Shown here one piece after another: positions 1 to 8,959 of a DNA stretch of 64,000 bases. The notes under the pieces were generated by a model. It ran no database searches, had not been told where the DNA came from, and saw only the letters and a program-made list of their open reading frames with translations. The DNA comes from Mucilaginibacter agri (lineage in GTDB: Bacteria > Bacteroidota > Bacteroidia > Sphingobacteriales > Sphingobacteriaceae). Position numbers and translations under genes: made by a program. The stretch lies in contig NZ_WWEO01000041.1 of NCBI RefSeq assembly GCF_009928685.1, positions 124,001-188,000 of the forward strand, written 5' to 3'. Numbering within the stretch: position 1 is the stretch's first letter; each line of letters starts with the position of its first letter.

Positions 1-62
1 GATATTTCAAGAAAGTTATTATATTTACGTGCTGATGATAATTAGCAATACTAATACAAGCG

Positions 63-70
63 TATATTTG
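63..70 (+). promoter_or_regulatory. Bacteroidota -7 promoter element
   Basis: TATATTTG matches the Bacteroidota -7 consensus TAnnTTTG and lies 37 bases before the first gene's start codon. No TTG is seen at the expected -33 spacing, so only half of the promoter is supported. Confidence 0.5.
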
Positions 71-107
71 CATTCTAATTAATTTAATTAAACCCAAAGG
101 CAAATCA

Positions 108-725
108 ATGAGATTAACCCTACTTGTCTTATTATGCGCTATCAGCATGTCCGCGTCTGCGCAATGGCTAAGTTTCAAAAAGCACGAACGTTCTCCTTTA
201 CTACCCCAGGTACAGGATCATTCTATCAGCCGCTTTGCAAAAGCAGACTTCAACAAAGCAAAAAGGATTAAATTTAAAACTGTACCCGCGAGCGCCTACG
301 ATATGGAACTGGCCGAAAACTACGTAATGAAAACGGCACAGCACAACATGCGTTTCCGTGTTTACGATTTGGCAAGCTACAATTTTAGCGATCTGGCACA
401 GCTTTACGTTCAGCAAAACCGCTTTTCTGAAGCCAAATGGTACTTTTTGCAAAGTAACTTTTTATCTCGCCAGCAAAATAACGATAAGCTTACTATCAAT
501 AACCTGATGCACCTTGCCGGCGTAAAATCAGACATTGGTGATTTTATTTTGGCACAGCAAGATTTGATAGAGGCGCGTGATATGGCCGCTTCACACGGAT
601 GGTTGATCGATCTGATCTCGGTAGAGAAAAAGCTTAAATCAATCCAAAATTCACGCATTCAGACCAGCAAAGCAGAGCTTCGATATGCCAGCAATGCGAT
701 GGTTGCCCAAAACTCTGTAGACTAA
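108..725 (+). CDS. Secreted protein with TPR-like helices, unknown function
   Basis: A 205-residue protein. Residues 1-18 form a signal peptide ending in ASAQ, so it is exported, probably to the periplasm. The middle (about 90-165) reads as paired amphipathic helices of TPR type, with spaced A, Y, F and L positions such as DLAQLYVQQNRFSEAKWYFL. TPR proteins scaffold other proteins, but no partner or enzyme motif is visible. It stands alone between its own -7 element and a terminator, so it is probably monocistronic. I do not recognise a named family. Confidence 0.8.
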   Translation: MRLTLLVLLCAISMSASAQWLSFKKHERSPLLPQVQDHSISRFAKADFNKAKRIKFKTVPASAYDMELAENYVMKTAQHNMRFRVYDLASYNFSDLAQLYVQQNRFSEAKWYFLQSNFLSRQQNNDKLTINNLMHLAGVKSDIGDFILAQQDLIEARDMAASHGWLIDLISVEKKLKSIQNSRIQTSKAELRYASNAMVAQNSVD

Positions 726-821
726 GCTACAATCTGTTACGATACTATGTTGTGCAATAATGCGTTTGTCATATTGCGAACTGGTTCAAACATTATTTAG
801 TAATATTTTATTAGTACATGT

Positions 822-849
822 GAGACAGCTTTGCAGCTGTCTCTTTTTG
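822..849 (+). terminator. Rho-independent terminator
   Basis: A perfect 9-bp stem (GAGACAGCT / AGCTGTCTC, 822-830 and 835-843) with a 4-base loop, followed by five T. It closes the first gene. Confidence 0.85.
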
Positions 850-921
850 TTTACATTAGCAAATAAATAGTTGAATATTTTGATGTTTGATAATAGATCC
901 CGTTTAGTAATAGTAAAAGAC

Positions 922-3060
922 ATGTTTAAGAAATTATATATCGTACTTATACTGGGCGCAGCAATGGCATGTAAGGCCGCCCCCAGCAAAACAACACCAC
1001 AGGTTAACCCAGGCGATCTGCACCCCGACGAGCAACAAAGCGTTGTTTTAAAGCAGGTGGCCGATCTGATATCAAAATACAATTACAAAAAGGTTGAATT
1101 AAATGATTCAATCTCGAAGGTGATCTATAACCGTTACCTTAAATCGCTTGACGAAAACCACAATTACTTCCTGGCATCTGATGTTAAAAGCTTTGAGCAA
1201 TATCAAACCGTTCTAGACGATGATATTAAATCGGGTAACCTCGATAACGTATTTTACATTTTTAATGTGTACAAAAAGCGTTACAATGAGCACATCAAAT
1301 ATTCTTTAGCCCAACTAAGCAAAACCTACGATTTTACCAAGAACGAAGAGTTTACTTACGATAGGGATAGCCTGCCATTTATCGCCAGCCAGGCGGAGAT
1401 GGATGCTCAATGGTCGCAACGTGTTAAATATGACCTGCTAAACCTTAAACTGGCCAGTGCAGACATGACCAAAAACAAAGAGACCCTCAAAAAGCGTTAC
1501 GAAAACCTGCTAAGCCAATCGAACAAATTGGCGAATACTGACGTGCTGCAGGTGTTTATGGATGCTTTAACCAACGCCATAGACCCGCACACTAACTATT
1601 TCAACCCTGCAAATGCGGCTGAATTTAACATCGATATGTCGCGCTCACTGGAAGGTATCGGCGCATCACTGGCTTCGGAAAACGAGTATGTAACCATTAA
1701 ATCGATTGTACCGGGTGGCCCTGCAGATAAAAGCCACCTGATTAATATAGATGACCGTATTATCGGTGTTGCGCAAGGCAAAGCAGGCGAGTTTACAGAT
1801 ATTGTGGGCTGGCGCGTTGATAATGCCATCACTATGATCCGTGGCTCTAAAGGAACTATCGTTAAATTAAAAATCTTGCCTAAGGGTAAAAACGCATCTG
1901 ATAAACCAAAAATCGTAGAACTGGTACGCGAAAAAATCATCCTGCAAGATCAGTCGGCTAAAAAAGAGATTCGTACTTATAACGAGAACGGCAAAGTGGT
2001 TAAAATAGGTATCATTTACGTACCTGCTTTCTACCTCGATTTCAACGCTTATAAAGCTGGCGACCCGAACTACAAAAGCACCACGCGCGACGTGAAGTTG
2101 ATTTTAGATACCCTGAAACGCGATGGTGTTGATGGCGTGGTAATGGATTTACGCCAAAATGGTGGTGGTTCGTTAGTGGAAGCTGTAGACCTTACCGGTT
2201 TGTTTATCAAAAATGGCCCGGTTGTACAGGTTCGCGATACCCGAAACCGTGTAGAAGTTGACGAAGACGAAGACCCTACTATTTCATGGACCGGCCCGAT
2301 GGCAGTTTTGGTTGACCGCTTCAGTGCTTCGGCATCAGAGATTTTCTCGGGAGCCATACAAGATTACGGTCGCGGTATGATTATCGGCACACAAACCTAT
2401 GGTAAAGGCACCGTACAAAGTGTTATCGATTTAGATCAGGTAATTAGCCCATCTATTAAAGAAATGCTTGCCAACATTACTAAAAAAGGAACTAAGCCCG
2501 TAGGCAGCATGTCTAAATTCGGCCAGCTTAACCTTACTATGGCTAAATTTTACCGTGTAAGCGGTGGTTCAACCCAACACAAAGGTGTTACGCCAGATGT
2601 TACTTTCCCCGCAATTATTCCGTTAGATAAATATGGTGAAGACACTGAGCCTTCGGCTTTACCTTATGATATGATCAAACAAAGCACTTATACTAAAGTG
2701 GGTGATTTTAGCGCTGTATTACCGCAATTACGTAAAATGCACGACGACCGTATGGCCGCCAGCCCTAATTACAAGTATTTGCAAGAAGACATTGCCGACT
2801 TTAAGAAACGTGATGCAGAAAAAAGCGTAACCCTTAACGAAGAGCAATTAAAACAACAGCGCGATGCCGACGAAGCCAAAACCTTCGAACGTAATAATCT
2901 GCGCCGTGTAGCTTTAGGCCTGCCTCCGTTGAAAAAAGGCGAAACACGCCCTAAGAAAGAAGACCTTGACTTCTTGAAAATTGAAGCAGGACAAATTTTA
3001 ACAGACTACATTAGCATGGGTAACAAATTAACCGCAACTCCGGTTAAAACTACACCATAA
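922..3060 (+). CDS. prc: Carboxy-terminal processing (tail-specific) protease, S41 family
   Basis: A periplasmic serine protease of the Prc/Tsp type that trims or degrades proteins from unstructured C-termini. The ATG at 922 is preferred to an upstream TTG at 871 because it begins a lipoprotein signal (MFKKLYIVLILGAAMAC), giving 712 residues with a lipidated Cys17. In order: an N-terminal helical domain, a PDZ domain containing EGIGASL and GGPADKSHL, then the S41 catalytic core with SASASE at about residues 468-473 and QTYGKGT with the catalytic lysine about 25 residues later. The C-terminal DUF3340-like region is charged. Length and order fit full-length Prc. It is monocistronic, with a strong terminator after it. 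Confidence 0.93.
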   Translation: MFKKLYIVLILGAAMACKAAPSKTTPQVNPGDLHPDEQQSVVLKQVADLISKYNYKKVELNDSISKVIYNRYLKSLDENHNYFLASDVKSFEQYQTVLDDDIKSGNLDNVFYIFNVYKKRYNEHIKYSLAQLSKTYDFTKNEEFTYDRDSLPFIASQAEMDAQWSQRVKYDLLNLKLASADMTKNKETLKKRYENLLSQSNKLANTDVLQVFMDALTNAIDPHTNYFNPANAAEFNIDMSRSLEGIGASLASENEYVTIKSIVPGGPADKSHLINIDDRIIGVAQGKAGEFTDIVGWRVDNAITMIRGSKGTIVKLKILPKGKNASDKPKIVELVREKIILQDQSAKKEIRTYNENGKVVKIGIIYVPAFYLDFNAYKAGDPNYKSTTRDVKLILDTLKRDGVDGVVMDLRQNGGGSLVEAVDLTGLFIKNGPVVQVRDTRNRVEVDEDEDPTISWTGPMAVLVDRFSASASEIFSGAIQDYGRGMIIGTQTYGKGTVQSVIDLDQVISPSIKEMLANITKKGTKPVGSMSKFGQLNLTMAKFYRVSGGSTQHKGVTPDVTFPAIIPLDKYGEDTEPSALPYDMIKQSTYTKVGDFSAVLPQLRKMHDDRMAASPNYKYLQEDIADFKKRDAEKSVTLNEEQLKQQRDADEAKTFERNNLRRVALGLPPLKKGETRPKKEDLDFLKIEAGQILTDYISMGNKLTATPVKTTP

Positions 3061-3072
3061 GCAATTAACAAT

Positions 3073-3117
3073 ATAAAAGAGAAAGGCCGGGCAGTTTGCC
3101 CGGCCTTTCTCTTTTAT
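3073..3117. terminator. Bidirectional terminator between convergent genes
   Basis: A perfect 20-bp inverted repeat (3073-3092 and 3098-3117) around the loop AGTTT. Its GC core GGCCGGGC is flanked by A-rich and T-rich arms, so it can terminate transcription from both sides, serving prc and the barrel gene. Confidence 0.92.
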
Positions 3118-3136
3118 AAACATTTTGATCCTGTAT

Positions 3137-3826
3137 CTACTTTCCGAAAACGTAGAAAACAGAAAAGTTAACACTTGATGCTAAATTGAATCCGAAGCCA
3201 TTTGTATGACCATTTGAGATGCTGTTATAATAGATATTACGGGATTTATTATGTGTATAAGCTAAGTTGCCTATAGCGGATGACAGGCCCAGTTTCTTTG
3301 CCGGAAAATAAACTATGTCCAATCCTACACCCGCACTGTAGTTCCAGTTTTTTTGTTCTGTTACATCCGAATAACCATTAGAAATTGGCTGATAATTATT
3401 GGTAGTCTGCCTCCCATAGGAGAACGAAGCAAACGGACCCGTTCTAATACCAATCTTGCTTTCATACAAAAAATACTTCCTTAAATACAACATTCCCGTC
3501 GCATTTTGAAATTTCGAATCATAAGCTTGGCTATTGTAAATAGAAGTTGAAGTACCTTTTTGGTAACCATAACTGGCCGACACACCTAAATCGAGATTGC
3601 TGGCAACAAAATAACTGTAATTGGGGCCGATGTTATAAGTTGTCAATTTGGTATCGCTAAACGATGTACTTGAATAAGTATTAGTAGCAGTATAATTCGT
3701 ATTGCTCACTTTCGAAGTATTAAATCCAATAGAACCGCCTAATAATTGATTGCCTTTTTCTGTTTGCGCCTTTACGGCCGTAAAGCTGCTTAGGGCAAGC
3801 AGCGCCATGAGAAGTTTTTTAGTCAT
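3137..3826 (-). CDS. Outer-membrane beta-barrel protein
   Basis: A 229-residue protein with a clear signal peptide (MTKKLLMALLALSSFTAVKA). The rest alternates polar and aromatic residues as in a small eight-to-ten-stranded barrel of the OMP_b-brl type, and it ends in an aromatic strand (NFSVFYVFGK), as expected for insertion by the BAM machinery. It resembles porin-like surface proteins common in Bacteroidota, whose ligands are usually unknown. It is a single gene, convergent with prc and sharing the terminator there. Confidence 0.85.
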   Translation of the reverse strand: MTKKLLMALLALSSFTAVKAQTEKGNQLLGGSIGFNTSKVSNTNYTATNTYSSTSFSDTKLTTYNIGPNYSYFVASNLDLGVSASYGYQKGTSTSIYNSQAYDSKFQNATGMLYLRKYFLYESKIGIRTGPFASFSYGRQTTNNYQPISNGYSDVTEQKNWNYSAGVGLDIVYFPAKKLGLSSAIGNLAYTHNKSRNIYYNSISNGHTNGFGFNLASSVNFSVFYVFGK

Positions 3827-3961
3827 TATGTGATAAAGTAAATTTGGCGAAAGATATTACTTTATGGTTAACCCGTGTAATTAATTTAACATCAGGCAAC
3901 CCCAAATTCCCAACCAATTAATAATCAGCGAGAATATTTCTACTTGGTAAACCCCTATAAA

Positions 3962-3996
3962 CAGAAAAGGGCACCCCAAGTTGTCCGGATGCCCTC
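3962..3996 (-). terminator. Terminator of the VOC/DinB pair
   Basis: Read on the minus strand, GGGCATCC pairs with GGGTGCCC (8 bp, one G-T pair) across a loop of about ten bases, followed by TTTTC. It lies just past the end of the DinB-like gene. Confidence 0.65.
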
Positions 3997-4012
3997 TTTT
4001 ATCGTTCCTTGC

Positions 4013-4516
4013 TTAGTTTACAAGATGTTTGTTAATATTTTTCAACTGATGGATGTGTCTTTGCGTGTGCACCACAACAAAATTGATAAACTCAATACGG
4101 GTAAGCTTGCCCAAATTTGGAAACTCAAAGTCTTCGCAGGTTAAAGTCAAATCCTCCACCTTAGCTACCGCAGCTACACTTGCCAAGGCCGTTGCCAATT
4201 CGGCCGACATCGACTGCATGTCGTGAACGGTTTCCGTTGGCAAAATAAATTCCGGCGATTTCATTTTGATATCAAAATTCAGGAAAGTTTCGCGCAGCAT
4301 GGGCACATAGGCTTCCGGGTCCCGGTCTGTTGGTTTTACATTACCCTCCAAAACCTCAGCGAACCCCGAGCAAGATTTCAGTACATGCTCGGCTACCTGC
4401 CCGGCAGTCCAACTACCATCAAACGGCACCGTGTCAAACTTGCCGCTCGGAATTAAAAATATCGCCTGGAGTAATTCCTTCGACGTATTCTCTACATCAT
4501 TTGCTATTACATTCAT
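4013..4516 (-). CDS. DinB-like metal-binding four-helix protein
   Basis: A 167-residue protein of the DinB/YfiT superfamily, four-helix bundles that bind a divalent metal through three histidines and often act as thiol-dependent transferases or hydrolases. Likely metal ligands are the His in GQVAEHVLKS and the pair in VVHTQRHIHQLK near the C-terminus. The ATG at 4516 is chosen because an upstream-extended frame would run into the preceding gene, which ends at 4522. That puts the start 5 bases after the stop, so the two genes are translationally close and probably one operon. The substrate cannot be told from sequence. Confidence 0.85.
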   Translation of the reverse strand: MNVIANDVENTSKELLQAIFLIPSGKFDTVPFDGSWTAGQVAEHVLKSCSGFAEVLEGNVKPTDRDPEAYVPMLRETFLNFDIKMKSPEFILPTETVHDMQSMSAELATALASVAAVAKVEDLTLTCEDFEFPNLGKLTRIEFINFVVVHTQRHIHQLKNINKHLVN

Positions 4517-4521
4517 ACTAT

Positions 4522-4926
4522 TTAGCTTTGTGGCATTCCAGCCGGGTCCATCCAAATTAATTCCCATATATGGCCATCAAGGTCTTCGTAAGCCCACGAG
4601 TACATCCAGCCCTCATCTGTTTTCTTTAGTGCTTTGCCTCCCGAGTTAACTGCTGTGTTTACCATTTCGTCAATTTTCGCTTTGGTGTCTATTGAAATGC
4701 CTATCAATGCCTCAGTAGTTTTAGTTGTGTCAGCAATTTCTTTATCAATAAAGCTTTTAAAGAATGGCTCTACCAGCAACATCACAAAAATGCTATCGCT
4801 TACTATCATACAAGTTGCCTGCTCGTTCGTAAACTGAGCGTTGAATGTATACCCGAGTGCGGTAAAAAAGGCTACCGATTTATCGAGATCTTTTACCGGA
4901 AGGTTTAAAAAAATTTGACTTGCCAT
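4522..4926 (-). CDS. VOC-family (glyoxalase/bleomycin-resistance fold) protein
   Basis: A 134-residue single-domain vicinal-oxygen-chelate protein. It opens with the typical strand-helix FLNLPVKDLDKSVAFFTALG and ends with the conserved EDLDGHIWELIWMD, where the glutamate is the usual metal ligand. Members include extradiol dioxygenases, glyoxalases and antibiotic-binding proteins; this short form resembles the PhnB/lactoylglutathione-lyase-like group of unknown substrate. It is the first gene of a two-gene operon with the DinB-like gene and is preceded by a -7 element at 4949-4956. Confidence 0.9.
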   Translation of the reverse strand: MASQIFLNLPVKDLDKSVAFFTALGYTFNAQFTNEQATCMIVSDSIFVMLLVEPFFKSFIDKEIADTTKTTEALIGISIDTKAKIDEMVNTAVNSGGKALKKTDEGWMYSWAYEDLDGHIWELIWMDPAGMPQS

Positions 4927-4948
4927 AGATGTATCATTTTAGTTTACA

Positions 4949-4956
4949 CAAACTTA
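4949..4956 (-). promoter_or_regulatory. -7 element for the VOC/DinB operon
   Basis: On the minus strand this is TAAGTTTG, a perfect TAnnTTTG, 22 bases before the VOC start codon. No -33 TTG is seen at 20-21 bases. Confidence 0.5.
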
Positions 4957-5052
4957 TAGCTAAACACCACACTATATGATGTGCAAAAGCGACAATTAGA
5001 GGGGTGTATTGCGACACGAAAAACAAGTTGGTATTGCAAGGGTTATATTATT

Positions 5053-6189
5053 ATGCCGAAAAAACCGCTGCTCGAGTTTACTGACAAAGGGATTTACTGT
5101 GCCAAAGGGAAGTTTTACATAGACCCCTGGAAACCCGTAGACGATGCGGTTATAACCCACGCCCACGCCGACCACGCCTATGTTGGGCACAAGCACTACC
5201 TGGCGCATTACCTCTCGCGCGATGTATTGTATTATCGCTTAGGTGAGATCAACCTGCAAACAGTAGAATATGGCGAAACGGTTTTTAAAAACGGGGTAGA
5301 AATAAGCATGTACCCTGCCGGCCACGTAATTGGCTCTGCGCAAATAAGGGTAGAATCTCAGGGCGAAGTATGGGTGGTCTCGGGCGATTACAAAACCGAA
5401 GATGATGGCGTTTGCTCACCATTTGAACCGGTACGCTGTAATCATTTTATATCCGAATGCACCTTCGGTATGCCGGTGTACCAATGGAAACCACAGGCCC
5501 AATTATTTGAGGATATGAATAACTGGTGGCGGCATAATGTTGAGAACAACCTGGCAACGGTAGTGGTGGGCTACTCATTAGGCAAGGCGCAGCGTATTAT
5601 CCAAAATCTCGATCTGTCCATCGGTAAAATATATACCCACGGCGTTATCGAAAACACAAATGAAGCCTTACGACGAAACGGTGTAATACTCAACCCAACC
5701 ACGCGCATTACGATAGACTCTAACAAAGAAGAAGTACGCAAAGGCATTATCATCGCCCCGCCCTCGTCTGTAGGTACGCCGTGGATGCGCAAGTTTCAGC
5801 CTTATAGTTTTGGCTATTGCTCTGGTTGGATGGCTATTCGCGGTTCCAAACGACGCCGTGCCGCCGATCGTGGCTTTGTGCTCTCAGACCATGCCGACTG
5901 GAACGGCCTAATCAGCGCCATTGACGCCACCGGCTGCGACAGCGTTTATCTTACGCACGGCTACACAGCCAGCTTTACACGCTATTTAAATGATATTGGG
6001 TTTGACGCCCATGAGGTGCATACGCTGTATGGTGGCGAGGAGGAAACCCCTCCCCAACCCTCCCCCGAGGGGAGGGAGCAGCAACTAAATGAAGCTCAAG
6101 TCCTCTCCTCTGGAGAGGATTTAGGTGAGGCTAATAAAGCGCTCCCCTTCGGGGAGGGTTTGGGAGGGGTTGAGGGCGATATTCTATGA
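5053..6189 (+). CDS. Ligase-associated MBL-fold DNA exonuclease with repeat-derived tail
   Basis: A 378-residue metallo-beta-lactamase/beta-CASP-type nuclease of the ligase-associated DNA damage response exonuclease family, relatives of SNM1 and CPSF nucleases. The metal motif THAHADHAY is near residue 38, followed by GHVIGSAQ, SGDYKTE and, near the end, LSDHADW. The ATG at 5053 is chosen because MPKKPLLEFTDKGIYC aligns with family N-termini; the longer GTG start at 4981 has no support. The last roughly 45 residues (PPQPSPEG...PFGEGLGG) are encoded by a palindromic repeat, so the natural protein probably ended near residue 330. The stop overlaps the ligase start as ATGA, implying translational coupling. 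Confidence 0.92.
   Translation: MPKKPLLEFTDKGIYCAKGKFYIDPWKPVDDAVITHAHADHAYVGHKHYLAHYLSRDVLYYRLGEINLQTVEYGETVFKNGVEISMYPAGHVIGSAQIRVESQGEVWVVSGDYKTEDDGVCSPFEPVRCNHFISECTFGMPVYQWKPQAQLFEDMNNWWRHNVENNLATVVVGYSLGKAQRIIQNLDLSIGKIYTHGVIENTNEALRRNGVILNPTTRITIDSNKEEVRKGIIIAPPSSVGTPWMRKFQPYSFGYCSGWMAIRGSKRRRAADRGFVLSDHADWNGLISAIDATGCDSVYLTHGYTASFTRYLNDIGFDAHEVHTLYGGEEETPPQPSPEGREQQLNEAQVLSSGEDLGEANKALPFGEGLGGVEGDIL
6045..6171. repeat. Palindromic repeat inside the exonuclease 3' end
   Basis: Inverted arms 6045-6065 and 6151-6171 match at 20 of 21 bases (core ACCCCTCCCC). Between them, 6101-6130 holds a second, related G/A-rich unit (TCCTCTCCTCTGGAGAGGAT). This looks like a dispersed intergenic palindromic repeat, here read through in frame. 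The repeat in front of comB (23424-23557) is of a similar C-rich type. Confidence 0.85.
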
Positions 6190-7808
6190 AAGCCTTCGCC
6201 CAACTTTTTCTCTCGCTCGATGAGACGAATAAAACAAACGAAAAAGTCCGCATTCTTAAAGACTACTTTAACTGTGTGCCCGATACGGACAAGATGCATA
6301 TGCTTGCGCTGTTTACCGGGCGAAAACCCAAACGACAGATTAACAGTACGCTATTCAGGCTTTGGGCAATAGAGGCCGTGCATATACCCGCCTGGCTGTT
6401 TGAAGAGAGCTACCATGTTGTGGGTGATCTTGCAGAAACGATAGCATTGCTATTCCCGCAAAACACTGCACAAAGTAGCAATAAAACCCTAACCGAATGG
6501 ATTGCCGAGATCAACACCCTCAGCGCCTTTACCGAGGAAGAAAAGAAAGTATGGCTATTAAACTCCTGGGCAATTTTAGATACCCAGGAGCGCTTTGTAT
6601 TTAACAAGTTAATGACGGGAAGTTTTCGTGTTGGGGTATCGCAAAGCTTAGTGGTTAAAGCTGTAGCCGATATTGCCAACCTCGATGCTAATGTACTTAC
6701 CCATCGAATTATGGGCAGCTGGAAACCCGAGGAATACACTTTCACCCAGCTCACTCAGCCCAAGCAGGACGAAGAAGACATCTCGCGCCCCTACCCCTTC
6801 TTTCTGGCATACCCGATACAGGAAACATCAACGGTGCAAAAGTCGGTTGAAGATTTACAGTCAGCTTTAGGCGATGCTACTGAGTGGCAAGCAGAGTGGA
6901 AATGGGACGGTATTAGAGCACAGTTGATTAAACGCGATGGTCAGCTTTTTATTTGGAGCCGTGGTGAAGACCTGTCGACCGATAAATTTCCGGAACTGCA
7001 CCCGTTTATGAACAACCTACCCGATGGCACCGTACTCGATGGCGAGATCTTGAGTTTCCGCAATGGCTTACCGCTTCCATTTAACGTATTACAAACACGC
7101 ATCGGCCGCAAAAATCTGACAAAGAAAATTCTGGAAGATAGCCCGGTTTCGCTCATAGCTTATGATTGCCTGGAATATGATGGCGAAGACATACGCTACA
7201 AAACCCAAACCCAGCGCAGAGCAGTTTTAGAGGACCTGCACCGGGATAATGCTTACCCGGAGATCTTCAATATATCACCGTTGATCACATTCAATAGCTG
7301 GGAAGAACTAAGCGAAATTCGCGGACAATCGCGCGATATGATTGCCGAAGGTATAATGCTGAAGCGCAAAAACGCCACCTACCAGGTAGGCCGCCGTCGG
7401 GGCGACTGGTGGAAATGGAAAATAGACCCGCTATCTATTGATGCTGTGATGATCTACGCTCAAAAAGGCCACGGCCGCCGCGCCGACCTTTACACCGACT
7501 ATACATTTGCGGTTTGGGACGGCGACAAACTGGTGCCCTTTGCCAAAGCCTACTCAGGATTAACAGATGCCGAGATTAACAAGGTAGACAACTTTGTAAA
7601 ACGCAACACGCTCGAAAAATTTGGCCCCGTGCGCACCGTAAAACCAGAATTGGTGTTCGAAATAGGCTTTGAGGGTATAAATAAATCAACCCGGCATAAA
7701 TCTGGCGTTGCCTTGCGGTTTCCACGGATACTACGCTGGCGGCACGACAAGCCTAAGGAAGAGGCTGATAGTATTGAGACGTTGAAGGCTTTATTGGGAG
7801 GTGAATAA
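6186..7808 (+). CDS. ATP-dependent DNA ligase (LigB-type, exonuclease-associated)
   Basis: A 540-residue nick-sealing ligase. The nucleotidyl-transferase motif KWDG is at residues 239-242, with Lys239 as the AMP-accepting lysine. It is followed by LDGEIL (motif III-like), AEGIMLKRK (motif IV region) and WWKWKIDP (motif V), then an OB-fold. The first 200 residues form the DNA-binding domain of archaeal/eukaryal-type ligases. It starts inside the stop of the exonuclease gene, the standard arrangement for this Bacteroidota and proteobacterial repair cassette, which elsewhere also carries a DEXH helicase (not seen here) and PdeM (found at 45112). Confidence 0.95.
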   Translation: MKAFAQLFLSLDETNKTNEKVRILKDYFNCVPDTDKMHMLALFTGRKPKRQINSTLFRLWAIEAVHIPAWLFEESYHVVGDLAETIALLFPQNTAQSSNKTLTEWIAEINTLSAFTEEEKKVWLLNSWAILDTQERFVFNKLMTGSFRVGVSQSLVVKAVADIANLDANVLTHRIMGSWKPEEYTFTQLTQPKQDEEDISRPYPFFLAYPIQETSTVQKSVEDLQSALGDATEWQAEWKWDGIRAQLIKRDGQLFIWSRGEDLSTDKFPELHPFMNNLPDGTVLDGEILSFRNGLPLPFNVLQTRIGRKNLTKKILEDSPVSLIAYDCLEYDGEDIRYKTQTQRRAVLEDLHRDNAYPEIFNISPLITFNSWEELSEIRGQSRDMIAEGIMLKRKNATYQVGRRRGDWWKWKIDPLSIDAVMIYAQKGHGRRADLYTDYTFAVWDGDKLVPFAKAYSGLTDAEINKVDNFVKRNTLEKFGPVRTVKPELVFEIGFEGINKSTRHKSGVALRFPRILRWRHDKPKEEADSIETLKALLGGE

Positions 7809-7819
7809 AATATAAAAGC

Positions 7820-7906
7820 CGTCATCCCGAACTTGTTTCGGGATCCCACAAGATGTGCCTACAGTATACTTAGCAAATGGGATCCCGAAACAAGTTCGGG
7901 ATGACG
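7820..7906. repeat. Palindromic repeat, GTCATCCCGAAC type
   Basis: Perfect 29-bp inverted arms (7820-7848 and 7878-7906) around a 29-base loop. The sequence GTCATCCCGAACTTG with GGGATCCCA is of the dispersed intergenic repeat type. It follows the ligase gene and could also stop its transcription. Confidence 0.9.
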
Positions 7907-8000
7907 TAAAGGTTAACTTTGACAAAACGTTTCCTCTTCCCTATGTCACATATCTCTATCGCCCTATAAACAAATCAACCAATAATTTACCTTTACCTCT

Positions 8001-8768
8001 ATGGAAAAAACGCTCCACATTCTCAATGGTGATGCCACCTTACATGGATTTAACGATACCGGCCTCGACGGCGAGGTAATTGTTTGGCGCGAGGTACTGT
8101 CGGAAGGTCCGCTTTGTAAGGGCATTGATAGTGAGTTTTGGAAAATGCGCGCCAAATGGGTGAGCGATACATTTAAAATTACACCCGAAGACTATTTTAA
8201 ACATACCGTAGATAAGCTGGATAAGTTTAATTGCCCGCACGAAGAAATTAATCTCTGGTTTGAGTTCGATCTGCATTGCCAGGTGAATATGCTTGGGGCT
8301 ATGCAACTGATAGAGCAACAGGTTGATTTAAGCGAAAAGGCTATTTACCTCATATCCCCGAATAGTTTCCCGGGCATGCCCGATTTCCGAGGCATGGGAC
8401 AACTAAATGGCGAGCAGCTTGAGTATGTATTCGACGACCGGGTACGTCTAACCGAATACGACTTTCGCCTGGCCGAAGAAGCCTGGGCGCTATACGTTAA
8501 AGGCGATGTTGCCGAATTACAGAATTGGATAGATACTAACCCCTTCTGGGGCAGCTTGCACAACTTAAAGCCTGCCATGCAGGCGCATGTGCAACGCTTA
8601 ACAGTTAATGCCGAGGGATACAATCATATTGAGCAAAGACTGATCGATATCCAAAAACTAGGCATTAAAAACCGCCCGGCTATCTACGAGGCCTTTTGGT
8701 CAACCGAAAAGATTTATGGTATGGGTGATAGGGAATTGGATATTTATTTGGATAGGTTAGGCTTATAG
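8001..8768 (+). CDS. DUF1835 domain protein
   Basis: A 255-residue protein with the DUF1835 signature at its N-terminus: HILNGDATLHGF, then VWREVLSEGPLC at residues 29-40. The C-terminal half (about 150-255) matches the paired DUF3658-like region, including RPAIYEAFWSTEKIYGMGDRE. No biochemical role is established that I can name; it is cytosolic with no signal peptide or membrane segment. The gene sits alone between two palindromic repeats, suggesting its own promoter. Confidence 0.88.
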   Translation: MEKTLHILNGDATLHGFNDTGLDGEVIVWREVLSEGPLCKGIDSEFWKMRAKWVSDTFKITPEDYFKHTVDKLDKFNCPHEEINLWFEFDLHCQVNMLGAMQLIEQQVDLSEKAIYLISPNSFPGMPDFRGMGQLNGEQLEYVFDDRVRLTEYDFRLAEEAWALYVKGDVAELQNWIDTNPFWGSLHNLKPAMQAHVQRLTVNAEGYNHIEQRLIDIQKLGIKNRPAIYEAFWSTEKIYGMGDRELDIYLDRLGL

Positions 8769-8783
8769 CATTCCCTGACCTGG

Positions 8784-8875
8784 ACCGTGTCATTGCGAGC
8801 GATAGCGTGGCAACCTCGTAGCAATATATTCGATCTGTAGGCTACGAGGTTGCTTCGTGCCTCGCAATGACACGG
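8784..8875. repeat. Palindromic repeat, CATTGCGAGCGATAGCG type (copy 1)
   Basis: Arms beginning ACCGTGTCATTGCGAGC and ending CTCGCAATGACACGGT, with inner arms CAACCTCGTAGC / GCTACGAGGTTG. It is nearly the same as the copy at 13460-13557; the left arms differ at one base in 33. It lies between the DUF1835 gene and the pigment operon. Confidence 0.9.
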
Positions 8876-8959
8876 TGTGTTAATTCTCTCCAAATCCTAC
8901 CATATATTTTCCTAAATTTACCCGTTTAATATTTCTATCATATTACTAATAATTTGCCC

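Noticed and set aside
871..921. N-terminal extension of prc from a TTG
   Set aside because: It would bury the lipoprotein signal that begins at 922.
6045..6171. C-rich inverted repeat as an insertion sequence
   Set aside because: No transposase, no target duplication and only about 130 bases; it fits a short palindromic repeat better.
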